Part shown: positions 33,665 to 44,683 of the stretch, in pieces
Position numbering within the stretch: the first letter of the stretch is position 1
Layout: each line of letters opens with the position of its first letter
Assembly (NCBI GenBank): GCA_963803335.1
Contig: CAWDME010000003.1
Span: 1 to 64,000 of the forward strand
Direction of reading: 5' to 3'
DNA length: 64,000 nt
Origin: DASSUW01 sp963803335
Lineage (GTDB): Bacteria > Actinomycetota > Thermoleophilia > Solirubrobacterales > Solirubrobacteraceae
The notes under the pieces: generated by a model
The model's database searches: none
Told to the model about the DNA's origin: nothing
What the model saw: the letters and a program-made list of their open reading frames with translations, nothing else
Position numbers and translations under genes: made by a program

Positions 33665-35854
33665 ATGGCCCTAGCTGCCGCTACAGACCTCGAGCGGCTC
33701 GTTCGCCGCGAGCACGCGAGCCCGCACGACCTCCTCGGCGCCCATTCCGCCGACGGGGGCGTCGTCATCCGCACGTTCCGCCCGACCGCGACGGGCGTCC
33801 GGGCGCTGCCTGCTACCGGTGACCCGGTCGAGCTCGAGCTCATCCACCCCGGCGGCGTCTTCGAGGGCGTCGTCGACGGCGCCGAGCTGCCGCTCGACTA
33901 CCAGCTCGAGGTCGACTACGGCGAGTCGGGGACCGTCACGATCCATGATCCCTACCGGTTCCTGCCCACGGTCGGCGAGCTCGACCTGCACCTGGTGGGC
34001 GAGGGCCGGCACGAGGAGCTGTGGACCCGCCTCGGTGCGCACGTGCGCGAAGTGGACGGCGTGCGCGGCACGGCCTTCAGCGTCTGGGCCCCGGCCGGCC
34101 GCGCGGTCTCGGTGGTCGGCGACTTCAACTTCTGGGACGGCCGCATCAACCCGATGCGGGCGATGGGCGCGTCCGGCGTGTGGGAGCTGTTCCTGCCCGG
34201 CGTGGACTCCGGCGCCCACTACAAGTACGAGATCCTCGCGCCCGACGGCGAGATCCGCCTGAAGGCCGACCCGGTCGCCTTCGCCACCGAGGTACCGCCC
34301 AAGACCGCCTCGGTCGTGCACGACCCGACCTACGAGTGGACCGACGAGGAGTGGCTCGAGCAGCGCCGCACGAGCGAGCCGCTCCGAGGCCCGATGTCGA
34401 TCTACGAGGTCCACATGGGCTCGTGGCGGCTCAACCCGATGGAGGGCAACCGCTCGCTGACCTACCTCGAGCTGGCCGACGAGCTGTCCGCCTACGCGCT
34501 CGACATGGGCTTCACGCACATCGAGCTGCTGCCGGTAATGGCCCACCCGTTCACGGGTTCGTGGGGCTACCAGGTGAGCGGCTACTTCGCCCCGACGCCG
34601 CGCTTCGGCTCGCCCGACGACTTCCGCGCGTTCGTCGACCGCCTGCACAACAACGGCATCGGCGTGATCCTCGACTGGGTCCCGGCGCACTTCCCGCGCG
34701 ACGACTTCGCGCTCGCCCGCTTCGACGGCACCGCGCTGTACGAGCACGCGGACCCGCGCCGCGGCGCGCACCCGGACTGGGGCACGCTGGTCTTCAACTA
34801 CGGCCGCAACGAGGTACGCAACTTCCTCGTCGCCAACGCGCTGTACTGGCTGCGCGAGTACCACGCCGACGGCATCCGGGTCGACGCGGTGGCGTCGATG
34901 CTCTACCTCGACTACTCGCGCGAGGAGGGCCAATGGATCCCGAACGAGTACGGCGGCAACGAGGATCTCGACGCCGTCAGCTTCCTCAAGGAGCTCAACG
35001 AGGTCGTCTACGGCCGTGAGCCCGGTGCGATCTCCGCCGCCGAGGAGTCGACCGCCTGGCCGGGCGTCTCACGCCCCACGTACCTCGGCGGCCTCGGCTT
35101 CGGCTTCAAGTGGAACATGGGCTGGATGCACGACACGCTGGCGTACTTCCAGCAGGACCCGGTGTACAGGCGCTGGCACCACCACGAGCTGACGTTCAGC
35201 CTCGTCTACGCCTACACCGAGAACTTCATCCTGCCGCTGTCGCACGACGAGGTCGTCCACGGCAAGGGCTCGCTGCTCAACAAGATGCCGGGCGACAAGT
35301 GGCAGAAGCTCGCCAACCTGCGCGCCCTGTACGCCTACATGTGGGCGCATCCCGGCAAGAAGCTGCTGTTCATGGGCCAGGAGTTCGCGCAGGAGAGCGA
35401 ATGGAGCGCCGAGCGGTCGCTCGACTGGCACCTGCTCGAGGACCCGCAGCACGGCGGCATCCAGTCGCTCGTGCGCGACCTCAACCACGCCTACAAGGCC
35501 GAGCCGGCGCTCTGGGAGGCCGACGACGACGGCACGACGTTCTGGTGGATCGAGGCCAGCGACGCCGACAACAACGTGTTCGCATTCGCCCGCCGCACGC
35601 TGGACTCCGAGGGCGTCGTGGTGTTCGTCGCGAACCTGTCACCGGTCCCGCGCGAGGGCTACCGGCTCGGGCTCCCGCGCTCGGGTCGCTGGCGCGAGCT
35701 GGTGAACACCGACTCCGGCTTCTACGGCGGGTCCGACGTGGGCAACCTCGGCGGCGTTCAGGCCGGGCCGATCGCCTGGCAGAGCCAGCCGTTCTCGGCC
35801 GAGATCAACCTGCCGCCGCTTGGTGCCCTTTGGCTCGTGCCGGACGCCGACTGA
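33665..35854 (+). CDS. glgB: 1,4-alpha-glucan branching enzyme
   Basis: GH13_9 enzyme of 729 aa that creates alpha-1,6 branches. An N-terminal CBM48-like pair precedes the barrel (SPHDLLGAHSADGGVVIRTFRP, TAFSVWAPAGRAVSVVGDFN). Barrel motifs are WGYQVSGYFAPTPRFGSPDD, DWVPAHFPRDDFALARFDGT, nucleophile Asp in GIRVDAVASMLYLDYSR, Glu in ISAAEESTAW and LPLSHDEVVHGKGSLLNKMPG. A 5-bp hairpin (33650-33664) ends directly at the ATG. The 3' end overlaps the converging fibronectin-like gene by 50 bp. It opens the second glucan locus. Confidence 0.96.
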   Translation: MALAAATDLERLVRREHASPHDLLGAHSADGGVVIRTFRPTATGVRALPATGDPVELELIHPGGVFEGVVDGAELPLDYQLEVDYGESGTVTIHDPYRFLPTVGELDLHLVGEGRHEELWTRLGAHVREVDGVRGTAFSVWAPAGRAVSVVGDFNFWDGRINPMRAMGASGVWELFLPGVDSGAHYKYEILAPDGEIRLKADPVAFATEVPPKTASVVHDPTYEWTDEEWLEQRRTSEPLRGPMSIYEVHMGSWRLNPMEGNRSLTYLELADELSAYALDMGFTHIELLPVMAHPFTGSWGYQVSGYFAPTPRFGSPDDFRAFVDRLHNNGIGVILDWVPAHFPRDDFALARFDGTALYEHADPRRGAHPDWGTLVFNYGRNEVRNFLVANALYWLREYHADGIRVDAVASMLYLDYSREEGQWIPNEYGGNEDLDAVSFLKELNEVVYGREPGAISAAEESTAWPGVSRPTYLGGLGFGFKWNMGWMHDTLAYFQQDPVYRRWHHHELTFSLVYAYTENFILPLSHDEVVHGKGSLLNKMPGDKWQKLANLRALYAYMWAHPGKKLLFMGQEFAQESEWSAERSLDWHLLEDPQHGGIQSLVRDLNHAYKAEPALWEADDDGTTFWWIEASDADNNVFAFARRTLDSEGVVVFVANLSPVPREGYRLGLPRSGRWRELVNTDSGFYGGSDVGNLGGVQAGPIAWQSQPFSAEINLPPLGALWLVPDAD

Positions 35855-36986
35855 CGAACACCTTGCGCGTCGCGGTCTTGACGTAGGCGCCGCGCACCGG
35901 GAGCACGACGACGCGATACGCGCGCGTGACCTTGCGGGCGCGGAAGACCTTGAACGAGAAGGTCTTGGCGGCCGTGATCGCGCGGTGGCGGACCTGCTTC
36001 CACTTGCCGGACGCCAGCCGGCGTTGCAGTGACAGCTCGCCCGTGACCGCGGGGCGGAGCGTGCCGGAGACGCTGGCGCGCTTGCGGGAGCGGTTGCGGG
36101 TCGCAATGGTCGTGCGCGGCGCGACGCGGACGGGCGCCACGGCGCTGACCACCGGCGACTGCGTCTGCGTGACGACGCGGTAGCGGGTGAGGCCCCAGAC
36201 GTTGTCGACGCTGAACAGGTAGCCGCCGTCGGAGCCCGCGTGCGTGGTGCGCACCTCCTGAAAGCCGGCGCCGAACGGGAACCGCTCCTGCTCGAGCGCG
36301 AGCGTCATCTGGTTGACGCCGTAGCCGCTCACGCGGCCCCCGAGCGTCACCCCGCGGCCCCACGGCACGGTCTTGTGCGTGCGGTAGAGCGACAGCGCCG
36401 TGGCCAGGCGGCCGGTGCGGAAGGTGTGGTCGCGACCCGCGGTGTTGCCGGCGGCGTTGCGCGCGAACAGCCGCCAGTGGTAGCGCGTGTACGGCCGCAG
36501 GGCGGTCAGGTCGGCGGCGACGGCGAGCGGGTCGCCGGCCGGCACCGTCGCCGGCTCGGTGCGGTTGCCGTACGCCGTGCTGCGCCCGTACTGGAAGTAG
36601 TAGGTGGTCTCGGCGCCGTTGGGGTCCAGGACGGCCGACACGTGCTCCTGGTCGGGCGTGACCGCGGTCGCGTGCTGGTCGGTGATCCCCGGCGGGGTCG
36701 GGTTGGGGAGCGTCTTGAACGTCAGGTCCTGGCCGCTGCCGTCGATGGCGAAGTGGTACGTCGTGTTGGCCGACAGATTCGAGACGGTCACATGGGCCTC
36801 GCCGTTCTGTACAGGAACCGGCCCGGCCGAGAGCTCCTTGGCGGCGGTCGTCCCGTAGTGGAACGTCGCCATGGCGTTGGTGTCGTCGGTACCGTTGAGG
36901 GTGGCCGAGGCCGAGGTGATGTTGGTCGCCGGAGTCGTCGTGATCGTCGCGAGCGCCAGTGTCGCCAGGAGGGAGAGCATCGCCAC
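35805..36986 (-). CDS. Secreted fibronectin type III-like repeat protein
   Basis: A 393-aa beta-rich protein. A short hydrophobic N-terminus (LSLLATLALATI) may be a signal peptide, though it lacks the usual basic start; the ATG at 36980 is an alternative. Two Fn3-like units follow (TPATNITSASATLNGTDDTNA, then AVTPDQEHVSAVLDPNGAETTYYFQYGRSTAYG and LTALRPYTRYHWRLFARNAAG). The C-terminal half holds two Ig-like wall modules with basic residues and ends in AKGHQAAAG. No enzymatic motif is seen. It converges on glgB with a 50-bp overlap. Confidence 0.65.
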   Translation of the reverse strand: MAMLSLLATLALATITTTPATNITSASATLNGTDDTNAMATFHYGTTAAKELSAGPVPVQNGEAHVTVSNLSANTTYHFAIDGSGQDLTFKTLPNPTPPGITDQHATAVTPDQEHVSAVLDPNGAETTYYFQYGRSTAYGNRTEPATVPAGDPLAVAADLTALRPYTRYHWRLFARNAAGNTAGRDHTFRTGRLATALSLYRTHKTVPWGRGVTLGGRVSGYGVNQMTLALEQERFPFGAGFQEVRTTHAGSDGGYLFSVDNVWGLTRYRVVTQTQSPVVSAVAPVRVAPRTTIATRNRSRKRASVSGTLRPAVTGELSLQRRLASGKWKQVRHRAITAAKTFSFKVFRARKVTRAYRVVVLPVRGAYVKTATRKVFVSRRPARAKGHQAAAG

Positions 36987-37075
36987 GATTGAACACTCAG
37001 GGTCGGTCGGTGATGCGGTCGAGCTGCGGCAGGCGACGTTTCACCGAGACGCGCGATCGGGCATGCTCGCCGCTC

Positions 37076-38803
37076 ATGCCCGACGACCCCCTGCCCTTCG
37101 AGCGCCGCCTCGGCGCCTTTCCGCTCGGTGACGGGAACGCCGGCTTCCGCATCTGGGCGCCGGCGCCCGAGCGCGTCGCGCTGCGCGCGGGCGGCCGCGA
37201 GCACGCGCTCGAACCCGCCGGCTACGGCGTATTCGAGGCGGTGGTCGAGATCGGGCCGGACGCCGACTACGAGTACCTGCTGGATGACCGCCCGCTTCCC
37301 GACCCGTGCTCGCGCTGGCAGCCGGAGGGGATCCGTGGCCCGTCGCGGCTGCTCGACACCCAGGCGTTCACGTGGACCGACGGCGACTGGCGGCCGCCCG
37401 CCGTCGGCGAGCTCGTGATCTACGAGCTGCACGTCGGGACGTTCACGCCCGAGGGGACGTTCGAGGCCGTGATCCCGTACCTGCGCGGCCTGCGCGAATT
37501 AGGCGTGACGGCGATCGAGCTGATGCCCGTTAACGAGTTCCCCGGCCGCCACGGCTGGGGCTACGACGGCGTCTACATCTCCGCCGCCCAGTCGTCCTAC
37601 GGCGGCCCCCACGGCCTGCAGACGCTCGTGGACGCTGCCCATCGCGAAGGCCTCGCCGTGCTGCTCGACGTCGTCTACAACCACATCGGCGCGTCGGGCA
37701 CGCAGGCGCTGAGCGCGTTCGGCCCGTACTTCACCTCGCACTACGAGACGCCGTGGGGCGACGCGATCAACTACGACGCCGAGGCCTCGGACCCGGTGCG
37801 CGAGTGGGCGATCCAGAGCGCCGAGCAGTGGGTCCGCGACTTCCATGTCGACGGCCTGCGGCTCGATGCGGTGCACGCGATCATGGACGGCAGCCCCGAG
37901 CACCTGGTGGCGGCGATCGCGCGCCGCACCGAGCCGGCGTTCGTGATCGCCGAGTCGGGGATGAACGACCCGAAGGTGATGCGCGACGTCATGCGCGGCG
38001 GCTGGGGCTGCGACGCCGCCTGGGCGGACGACTTCCACCACGCCCTGCGCGTGCTGCTCACCGGCGACCGCGAGGGGTACTACGCCGAGTTCGGCGCGCT
38101 CGCCGATCTGGCCAAGGCCTACCGCCGCCCGCACGTGCACGACGGCCAGTACTCGACGTTCCGGCGCCGCCGGTTCGGCGCCAGGGCCGACGACGTGCCG
38201 CCCGAGCGGTTCGTCGTGTTCTCCTCCAACCACGACCAGGTCGGCAACCGCGCGTTCGGCGACCGGCTGCCGGCCGAGGTCCGGCCGCTCGCCGCCCTGT
38301 GCACCCTGCTGTCGCCGTTCACGCCGATGCTCTTCCAGGGCGAGGAGCACGGCGAGGACGCGCCGTTCATGTTCTTCTCCGACCACATCGACGAGGAGAT
38401 CGCCACCGCCACACGCGAGGGGCGCCGGCGCGAGTTCGCGGCCTTCGCCGAGTTCCGCGGGCGCGAGGTACCGGACCCGCAGGACCCTGCCACGTTCGCG
38501 GCCTCCAAGCTCACCCGGTCGGGTGAACCGGAAGGCCTGCGCGACCTCTACGCGGCGCTGCTCGCCGCCCGCCGCGAACTGCCGCCCGGCGACGCCGACG
38601 CAGTCGAGTTCGACGAGCACTCGGGCTGGCTGCGCGTGCACCGCGGGCCGTACCTGCTGGTGGCGAACTTCTCGCGCCGCGACGTGCACGTCCCGGTCGA
38701 TGAAACGGCCGAGCCGGTGCTCGCGACCGGACACCGCACGCTCGAGCCAGGCTTCGTGGTGCTCCGGCCGCTGTCCGGCGCGCTGGTGCGGCTGGATGGT
38801 TGA
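37076..38803 (+). CDS. treZ: Malto-oligosyltrehalose trehalohydrolase
   Basis: GH13_10 enzyme of 575 aa that releases trehalose from maltooligosyl-trehalose made by TreY. N-terminal beta domain (FERRLGAFPLGDGNAGFRIWAPAP), then VIYELHVGTFTPEGTFEAVI, MPVNEFPGRHGWGYDGVYI, VVYNHIGASG, nucleophile Asp in GLRLDAVHAI, Glu in VIAESGMND and SSNHDQVGNRAFGDR. The last four codons and the stop fall inside a long palindrome that reaches to the -10 of glgX. First gene of treZ-glgX-treY-GT4. Confidence 0.95.
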   Translation: MPDDPLPFERRLGAFPLGDGNAGFRIWAPAPERVALRAGGREHALEPAGYGVFEAVVEIGPDADYEYLLDDRPLPDPCSRWQPEGIRGPSRLLDTQAFTWTDGDWRPPAVGELVIYELHVGTFTPEGTFEAVIPYLRGLRELGVTAIELMPVNEFPGRHGWGYDGVYISAAQSSYGGPHGLQTLVDAAHREGLAVLLDVVYNHIGASGTQALSAFGPYFTSHYETPWGDAINYDAEASDPVREWAIQSAEQWVRDFHVDGLRLDAVHAIMDGSPEHLVAAIARRTEPAFVIAESGMNDPKVMRDVMRGGWGCDAAWADDFHHALRVLLTGDREGYYAEFGALADLAKAYRRPHVHDGQYSTFRRRRFGARADDVPPERFVVFSSNHDQVGNRAFGDRLPAEVRPLAALCTLLSPFTPMLFQGEEHGEDAPFMFFSDHIDEEIATATREGRRREFAAFAEFRGREVPDPQDPATFAASKLTRSGEPEGLRDLYAALLAARRELPPGDADAVEFDEHSGWLRVHRGPYLLVANFSRRDVHVPVDETAEPVLATGHRTLEPGFVVLRPLSGALVRLDG

Positions 38804-38849
38804 TCCCGTGGCCGGCGTGCCCGCATGGGCCGCGGGATCAATCATCTAG
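38792..38849. repeat. Palindromic element between treZ and glgX (CTAGATGAT family, copy 1)
   Basis: Inverted repeat with about 22-bp arms, 19 of 22 paired; the three mismatches are purine transitions that permit G-U pairing. The left arm starts within the last treZ codons and contains its stop; the right arm ends in CTAG, whose TAG begins the TAGTGT ahead of glgX. End sequence (ATCATCTAG), inner block (GGGCCGCG) and a 10-nt loop word are shared with the element at 56686-56757. It could act as terminator, mRNA stabiliser or repetitive palindrome. Confidence 0.7.
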
Positions 38850-38859
38850 TGTGAGCGCC

Positions 38860-40977
<2,118 letters not shown>

Positions 40978-40980
<3 letters not shown>

Positions 40981-41015
40981 TGGTCCCCTCCAGACACCCA
41001 CAAGAGAACCACTAG
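40978..41015. repeat. CTAG-bounded inverted repeat between glgX and treY
   Basis: CTAGTGGT starting at the glgX stop and ACCACTAG ending 1 nt before the TTG start form a perfect 8-bp outer stem. The next six positions pair in three cases, and the others are pyrimidine transitions. It repeats the layout of the treZ-glgX palindrome: stop codon in one arm and TAG of the next -10-like hexamer in the other. Confidence 0.55.
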
Positions 41016-41016
41016 C

Positions 41017-43041
41017 TTGGCGCCGCTGCGGGCGACATACCGGCTCCAGCTCGGAGGTGACGTGGGCTTCGCGCAGGCGCGCGAGCTGCTGCCCTACCTG
41101 CGCGACCTCGGCGTCAGCCACCTGTACCTACCGCCGTCGTTCCAGGCGCGGGCCGGCTCGCTGCACGGCTACGACGTCGTCGACCCGACGCGCATCTCGG
41201 AGGAGCTCGGCGGCGAGCGCGAGTTCGAGGCGCTGGCGGCGGCCGCGCAGCAGCTCGGCCTCGGGCTGATCCTCGACATCGTCCCCAACCACATGGCGAC
41301 CGACGGCGCCAACCGCTACTGGGCGGATCCGGCGCTGCGCGCGAAGTTCTTCGACATCGACGAGCCCACCGGCCGCCACCGCCGCTTCTTCGACGTCGAC
41401 CATCTCGCCGCCGTGCGCCAGGAGGACCCGGAGGTGTTCGCCGAGACGCACCAGCTTGCGCTGCGGCTCGCGCGCGACGGGGTCGTCGACGGCCTGCGGG
41501 TGGACCATCCGGACGGCCTCGCCGACCCGGCCGGCTACCTGCGGCGGCTGCGCGAGGGCGGCGCCGCCCACGTGTGGGTGGAGAAGATCCTCGACCCCGG
41601 CGAGCCGCTGCGCGACTGGCCGGTGGAGGGCACGGTCGGCTACGAGTTCCTCAATGACGTCGCGGCGCTGTTCGTGGACCCGGCCGGCGAGGCGGTGCTG
41701 ACCGACCTGTGGGTGGAGCTGGCGGGCGACGCCCGGCCGTTCGGCGAGGTGGCGTTCGAGGCCAAGCTCGAGCAGGTACGCGGCCCGTTCTCGTTCGAGG
41801 CCGACCGGCTGCAGCGCGAGGCGCCGGGCGACGTCGACGAGCTGGAGCGCGCGCTCGCGTCGCTGCCCGTCTACCGCACCTACGTGGAGCCGTGGTCGGG
41901 GCGCGTCGAGGACGCCGATCGCCAGGCGCTCCGCGCGGCGGGGCTCCCGGAGTCGCTGCAGCGCGTGCTCGCCTTGGAGGAGGAGGGCGGCTGGGACGCG
42001 TTCGTGCAGCGTTTCCAGCAGACGACGCCGGCGATCATGGCGAAGGGCGTCGAGGACACGGCGTTCTATCGCTACGCGCGGCTGCTCGCCCTCAACGACG
42101 TCGGCGGCGACCCGAGCCGGTTCGGGATCTCGGTCGACGACTTCCACGCGGGCAACCGCGAGCGCGCGGAGCGGTTCCCGCACAACCTGCTGATCACGCA
42201 GACGCACGACACCAAGCGCTCGGGCGACGTGCGCGCGCGGATCGGCGTTCTGGCCGGCATGGCCGAGGACTGGGCGGGTCACGTGCGCCGCTGGTTCGAG
42301 GCGTGCTCGCCGCTGCGCGGGCCCGACGCGGTCGAGCGCTACTTCATCTTCCAGACGCTGATCGGGGCGTGGCCGATCGAGCCGGACCGTCTCGTCGCGT
42401 ACATGGAGAAGGCACTGCGCGAGGGCAAGCGCAACACGAACTGGATCGAGCCCGACGAGGCGTACGAGGACCGCGTCAAGGCGTTCTGCCGCACGCTGTT
42501 CGACCACCGGCCCTTCCTCACTGACTTCGAGCCCTTCGCTGCCGAGGTGGCACGGGCGGGCGATCGCGCGGCGCTCGGCCAGCTGCTGCTCAAGCTCACC
42601 GTCCCGGGCGTGCCCGACATCTACCAGGGCGACGAGCTGCTCGCGCTCTCGCTCGTCGATCCGGACAACCGCCGCCCGGTCGACTGGGTCCGCCGCCGCA
42701 CGCTGCTCGCCGAGGTCCACGACGGCGCGCCCCCGACCGCCGAGACGCGCAAGCTGTGGCTGATCACGCGCGCCCTTGCGCTGCGCGCGCGGCGGCCCGA
42801 CGCGTTCGAGCGCTCGTACGAGCCGCTCGACGTCGGCCCGGACGCCTGCGCGTTCGTCCGCGGCGGCTCGGTGCTCGCCGCGGCGGCGGTGCGCGCGGCC
42901 GTGCCCGACGCCGCGGTCGAGCTTCCGATCGGTGCGTGGCGCGACGTGCTGCGCGATCGCAACCTCGGCGGCCGTGTGGCGCTGGCCGACTTGCTCGGCT
43001 CGGACGGGATTGCGCTGCTCGAGCGAACTGCGGCTGGGTAG
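41017..43041 (+). CDS. treY: Malto-oligosyltrehalose synthase
   Basis: GH13_26 enzyme that converts the reducing-end maltose unit of a glucan to trehalose. N-terminus RATYRLQLGGDVGFAQARELLPYLRDLG and HGYDVVDPTRISEELGGE are diagnostic; the catalytic region has LRVDHPDGLADPAGYLRRL, the acid/base VEKIL and TQTHDTKRSGDVRAR, and GVPDIYQGDELL marks the C-terminal part. At 674 aa it is shorter than many TreY proteins. The TTG at 41017 is annotated, but TAGCTT at 41013-41018 could drive a leaderless mRNA starting at an in-frame CTG at 41026. No good ribosome site supports the TTG. Confidence 0.94.
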   Translation: MAPLRATYRLQLGGDVGFAQARELLPYLRDLGVSHLYLPPSFQARAGSLHGYDVVDPTRISEELGGEREFEALAAAAQQLGLGLILDIVPNHMATDGANRYWADPALRAKFFDIDEPTGRHRRFFDVDHLAAVRQEDPEVFAETHQLALRLARDGVVDGLRVDHPDGLADPAGYLRRLREGGAAHVWVEKILDPGEPLRDWPVEGTVGYEFLNDVAALFVDPAGEAVLTDLWVELAGDARPFGEVAFEAKLEQVRGPFSFEADRLQREAPGDVDELERALASLPVYRTYVEPWSGRVEDADRQALRAAGLPESLQRVLALEEEGGWDAFVQRFQQTTPAIMAKGVEDTAFYRYARLLALNDVGGDPSRFGISVDDFHAGNRERAERFPHNLLITQTHDTKRSGDVRARIGVLAGMAEDWAGHVRRWFEACSPLRGPDAVERYFIFQTLIGAWPIEPDRLVAYMEKALREGKRNTNWIEPDEAYEDRVKAFCRTLFDHRPFLTDFEPFAAEVARAGDRAALGQLLLKLTVPGVPDIYQGDELLALSLVDPDNRRPVDWVRRRTLLAEVHDGAPPTAETRKLWLITRALALRARRPDAFERSYEPLDVGPDACAFVRGGSVLAAAAVRAAVPDAAVELPIGAWRDVLRDRNLGGRVALADLLGSDGIALLERTAAG

Positions 43042-43113
43042 GGCGGGTTCTCGCCCCCTCGCGCCTCCCTTACTGCCGCAGGTCGGTCGCGCCCTCGGTA
43101 GCCTCGCGAGCCC

Positions 43114-44295
43114 GTGCGCGTCCTGATCCTGTCCTGGGAGTACCCGCCGATCGTGGAGGGCGGGCTGGCGCGGCACGTGCGCAAGCTGTCGGAGGGGCTG
43201 GTCGCCCAGGGCGTCGACGTCGATGTCGTCACGCGCGGCGGCGGGCGGCTGTCGCAGACCGAGGACCGGCACGGGGTGGCTGTGCACCGGGTGCGCGAGC
43301 CGGACTTCCCCAAGGACGACCTCGACGCCTTCATCGCCTGGGTCGAGCACATGAACGCGGACATGCTCGCCACCGCGCTCGAGCTCGATGGGCCGTTCGA
43401 CCTCGTCCACTCGCACGACTGGCTGGTGGCCGACGCGGCCCGCCGCCTAAGCCGCCGCTTCGGCGTTCCGTGGCTCGTGACCGTGCACGCGACCGAATAC
43501 GGCCGCCACCAGGGCTGGGTTGACAAGCACCCGCAATCGCACATCCACGGCGCGGAGCAGCGGATGGTCCGCGCGGCCGACCGCGTGATCACGTGCTCGC
43601 ACTACATGCGTGGGCACGTCGCCGACGTGTTCGGGGTTCCGGCCGCGCGCGTGACCGCGATACCCAACGGCATCGACCCGACCGACCTGCAGCCGGTCGA
43701 GGACCTGCCGCGGCTGCGCGCGCAGTTCGCCGAGCCCGACGAGAAGCTCGTGCTGCTCGTCGGCCGGCTCGTCTACGAGAAGGGCTTCCACCTGGCGCTG
43801 GACGCGATGCCGCGGCTGATCGAGCGGCTCGGCAAAGTGCGCTTCCTCGTCGCCGGCTCGGGCACTGCCGAGGCCGAGCTCAAGCAGCAGGCCGAGCGGC
43901 TCCGGCTGATGGAGCACGGCTCGTTCGTCGGCTGGACCGGCGACGACGTACTGCACTCGCTCTACCGGATCGCCGATCTGTGCCTGGTGCCTTCGCTGTA
44001 CGAGCCGTTCGGGCTCGTCGCGCTCGAAGCGATGGCTTCCGGCTGCCCGTGCATCGTGGCCGACACCGGCGGGCTGCGCGAGGTGGTGCCGGGCGGGCGC
44101 CGCGTCGGCCTGCGCTTCCGGGCGCGAGACCCGCGGTCGCTCGCGCGCATGGCCGAGCAGCTGCTCAGCGACGACGCGCTGCGCGACCGGCTGGTGGCCG
44201 AGGCGGGGGAGTGGGTCCTGCGCTTCGACTGGGCCGACGTCGCGCGCCAGACCGCCGAGGTCTACGCCGACCTGCGCGGCGCGCGCGTCTCGTAG
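43114..44295 (+). CDS. GT4 family glycosyltransferase, glycogen synthase-like (GlgM/GlgA candidate)
   Basis: GT-B fold transferase of 393 aa. N-domain: ILSWEYPPIVEGGLARHVRKL, then VHSHDWLVADAARRLSRRFG and TVHATEYGRHQGW. C-domain: IPNGIDPTDLQP, LLVGRLVYEKGFHLALDAMP, and the EPFGLVALEAMASG acceptor/nucleotide motif. It looks like actinobacterial GlgM/GlgA proteins, which use ADP-glucose to make maltose 1-phosphate or linear glucan. Its place at the end of treZ-glgX-treY supports a glucan role; activity is inference. TAGCCT lies 9 nt before the GTG. It overlaps the converging hexapeptide gene by 34 bp. Confidence 0.85.
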   Translation: MRVLILSWEYPPIVEGGLARHVRKLSEGLVAQGVDVDVVTRGGGRLSQTEDRHGVAVHRVREPDFPKDDLDAFIAWVEHMNADMLATALELDGPFDLVHSHDWLVADAARRLSRRFGVPWLVTVHATEYGRHQGWVDKHPQSHIHGAEQRMVRAADRVITCSHYMRGHVADVFGVPAARVTAIPNGIDPTDLQPVEDLPRLRAQFAEPDEKLVLLVGRLVYEKGFHLALDAMPRLIERLGKVRFLVAGSGTAEAELKQQAERLRLMEHGSFVGWTGDDVLHSLYRIADLCLVPSLYEPFGLVALEAMASGCPCIVADTGGLREVVPGGRRVGLRFRARDPRSLARMAEQLLSDDALRDRLVAEAGEWVLRFDWADVARQTAEVYADLRGARVS

Positions 44296-44648
44296 GGCGC
44301 CACGACGTCGCCCGGCGCGACCGTCGCGCCCGCCAGCACGGCAGCGTGCATCCCGATCCGCGCGCCGTCGCCCACGCGCGTGATGGCCGCGCTGTCCGCG
44401 AACGCCGGGTCGGCGTCGGCGATCATCGCCCAGCTGCCAACGTCACAGCCCGACCCGACTTCGATCCCGGCGACGGCGACGAGCATCGCTCGCTCGCCGA
44501 TCCGCGCGCCCGGGCCGATCCGCACCGTGCCGCCGCCCGCCTCGATCCGGCAGCGCTCACCGAGCCGGCAGCCGTCCTCGAGCACGACGCGCGCGCCCGG
44601 CGCCACGGTCACGCGTACGCCGCGCTCGACGTGCACGCGGCCGTGCAC
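44262..44648 (-). CDS. Left-handed beta-helix hexapeptide-repeat protein
   Basis: A 128-aa protein composed almost wholly of [LIV]GxxxxI-type hexapeptides (VRIGPGARIGERAMLVAVAG, then IEVGSGCDVGSWAMIADADP and RVGDGARIGMHAAVLAGATV). This fold is typical of acyltransferases, usually as trimers; the conserved Trp/His motifs of a specific transferase are not obvious. It may be a minimal acyltransferase or a structural helix. Its stop region overlaps the GT4 gene. Confidence 0.7.
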   Translation of the reverse strand: MHGRVHVERGVRVTVAPGARVVLEDGCRLGERCRIEAGGGTVRIGPGARIGERAMLVAVAGIEVGSGCDVGSWAMIADADPAFADSAAITRVGDGARIGMHAAVLAGATVAPGDVVAPYETRAPRRSA

Positions 44649-44683
44649 GTCGATCCCGCGCCGGAGCTTGAGCAGCGTCGATC

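Noticed and set aside
41128..43416. 762-codon minus-strand frame opposite treY
   Set aside because: Antisense shadow; treY on the plus strand has full family motifs.
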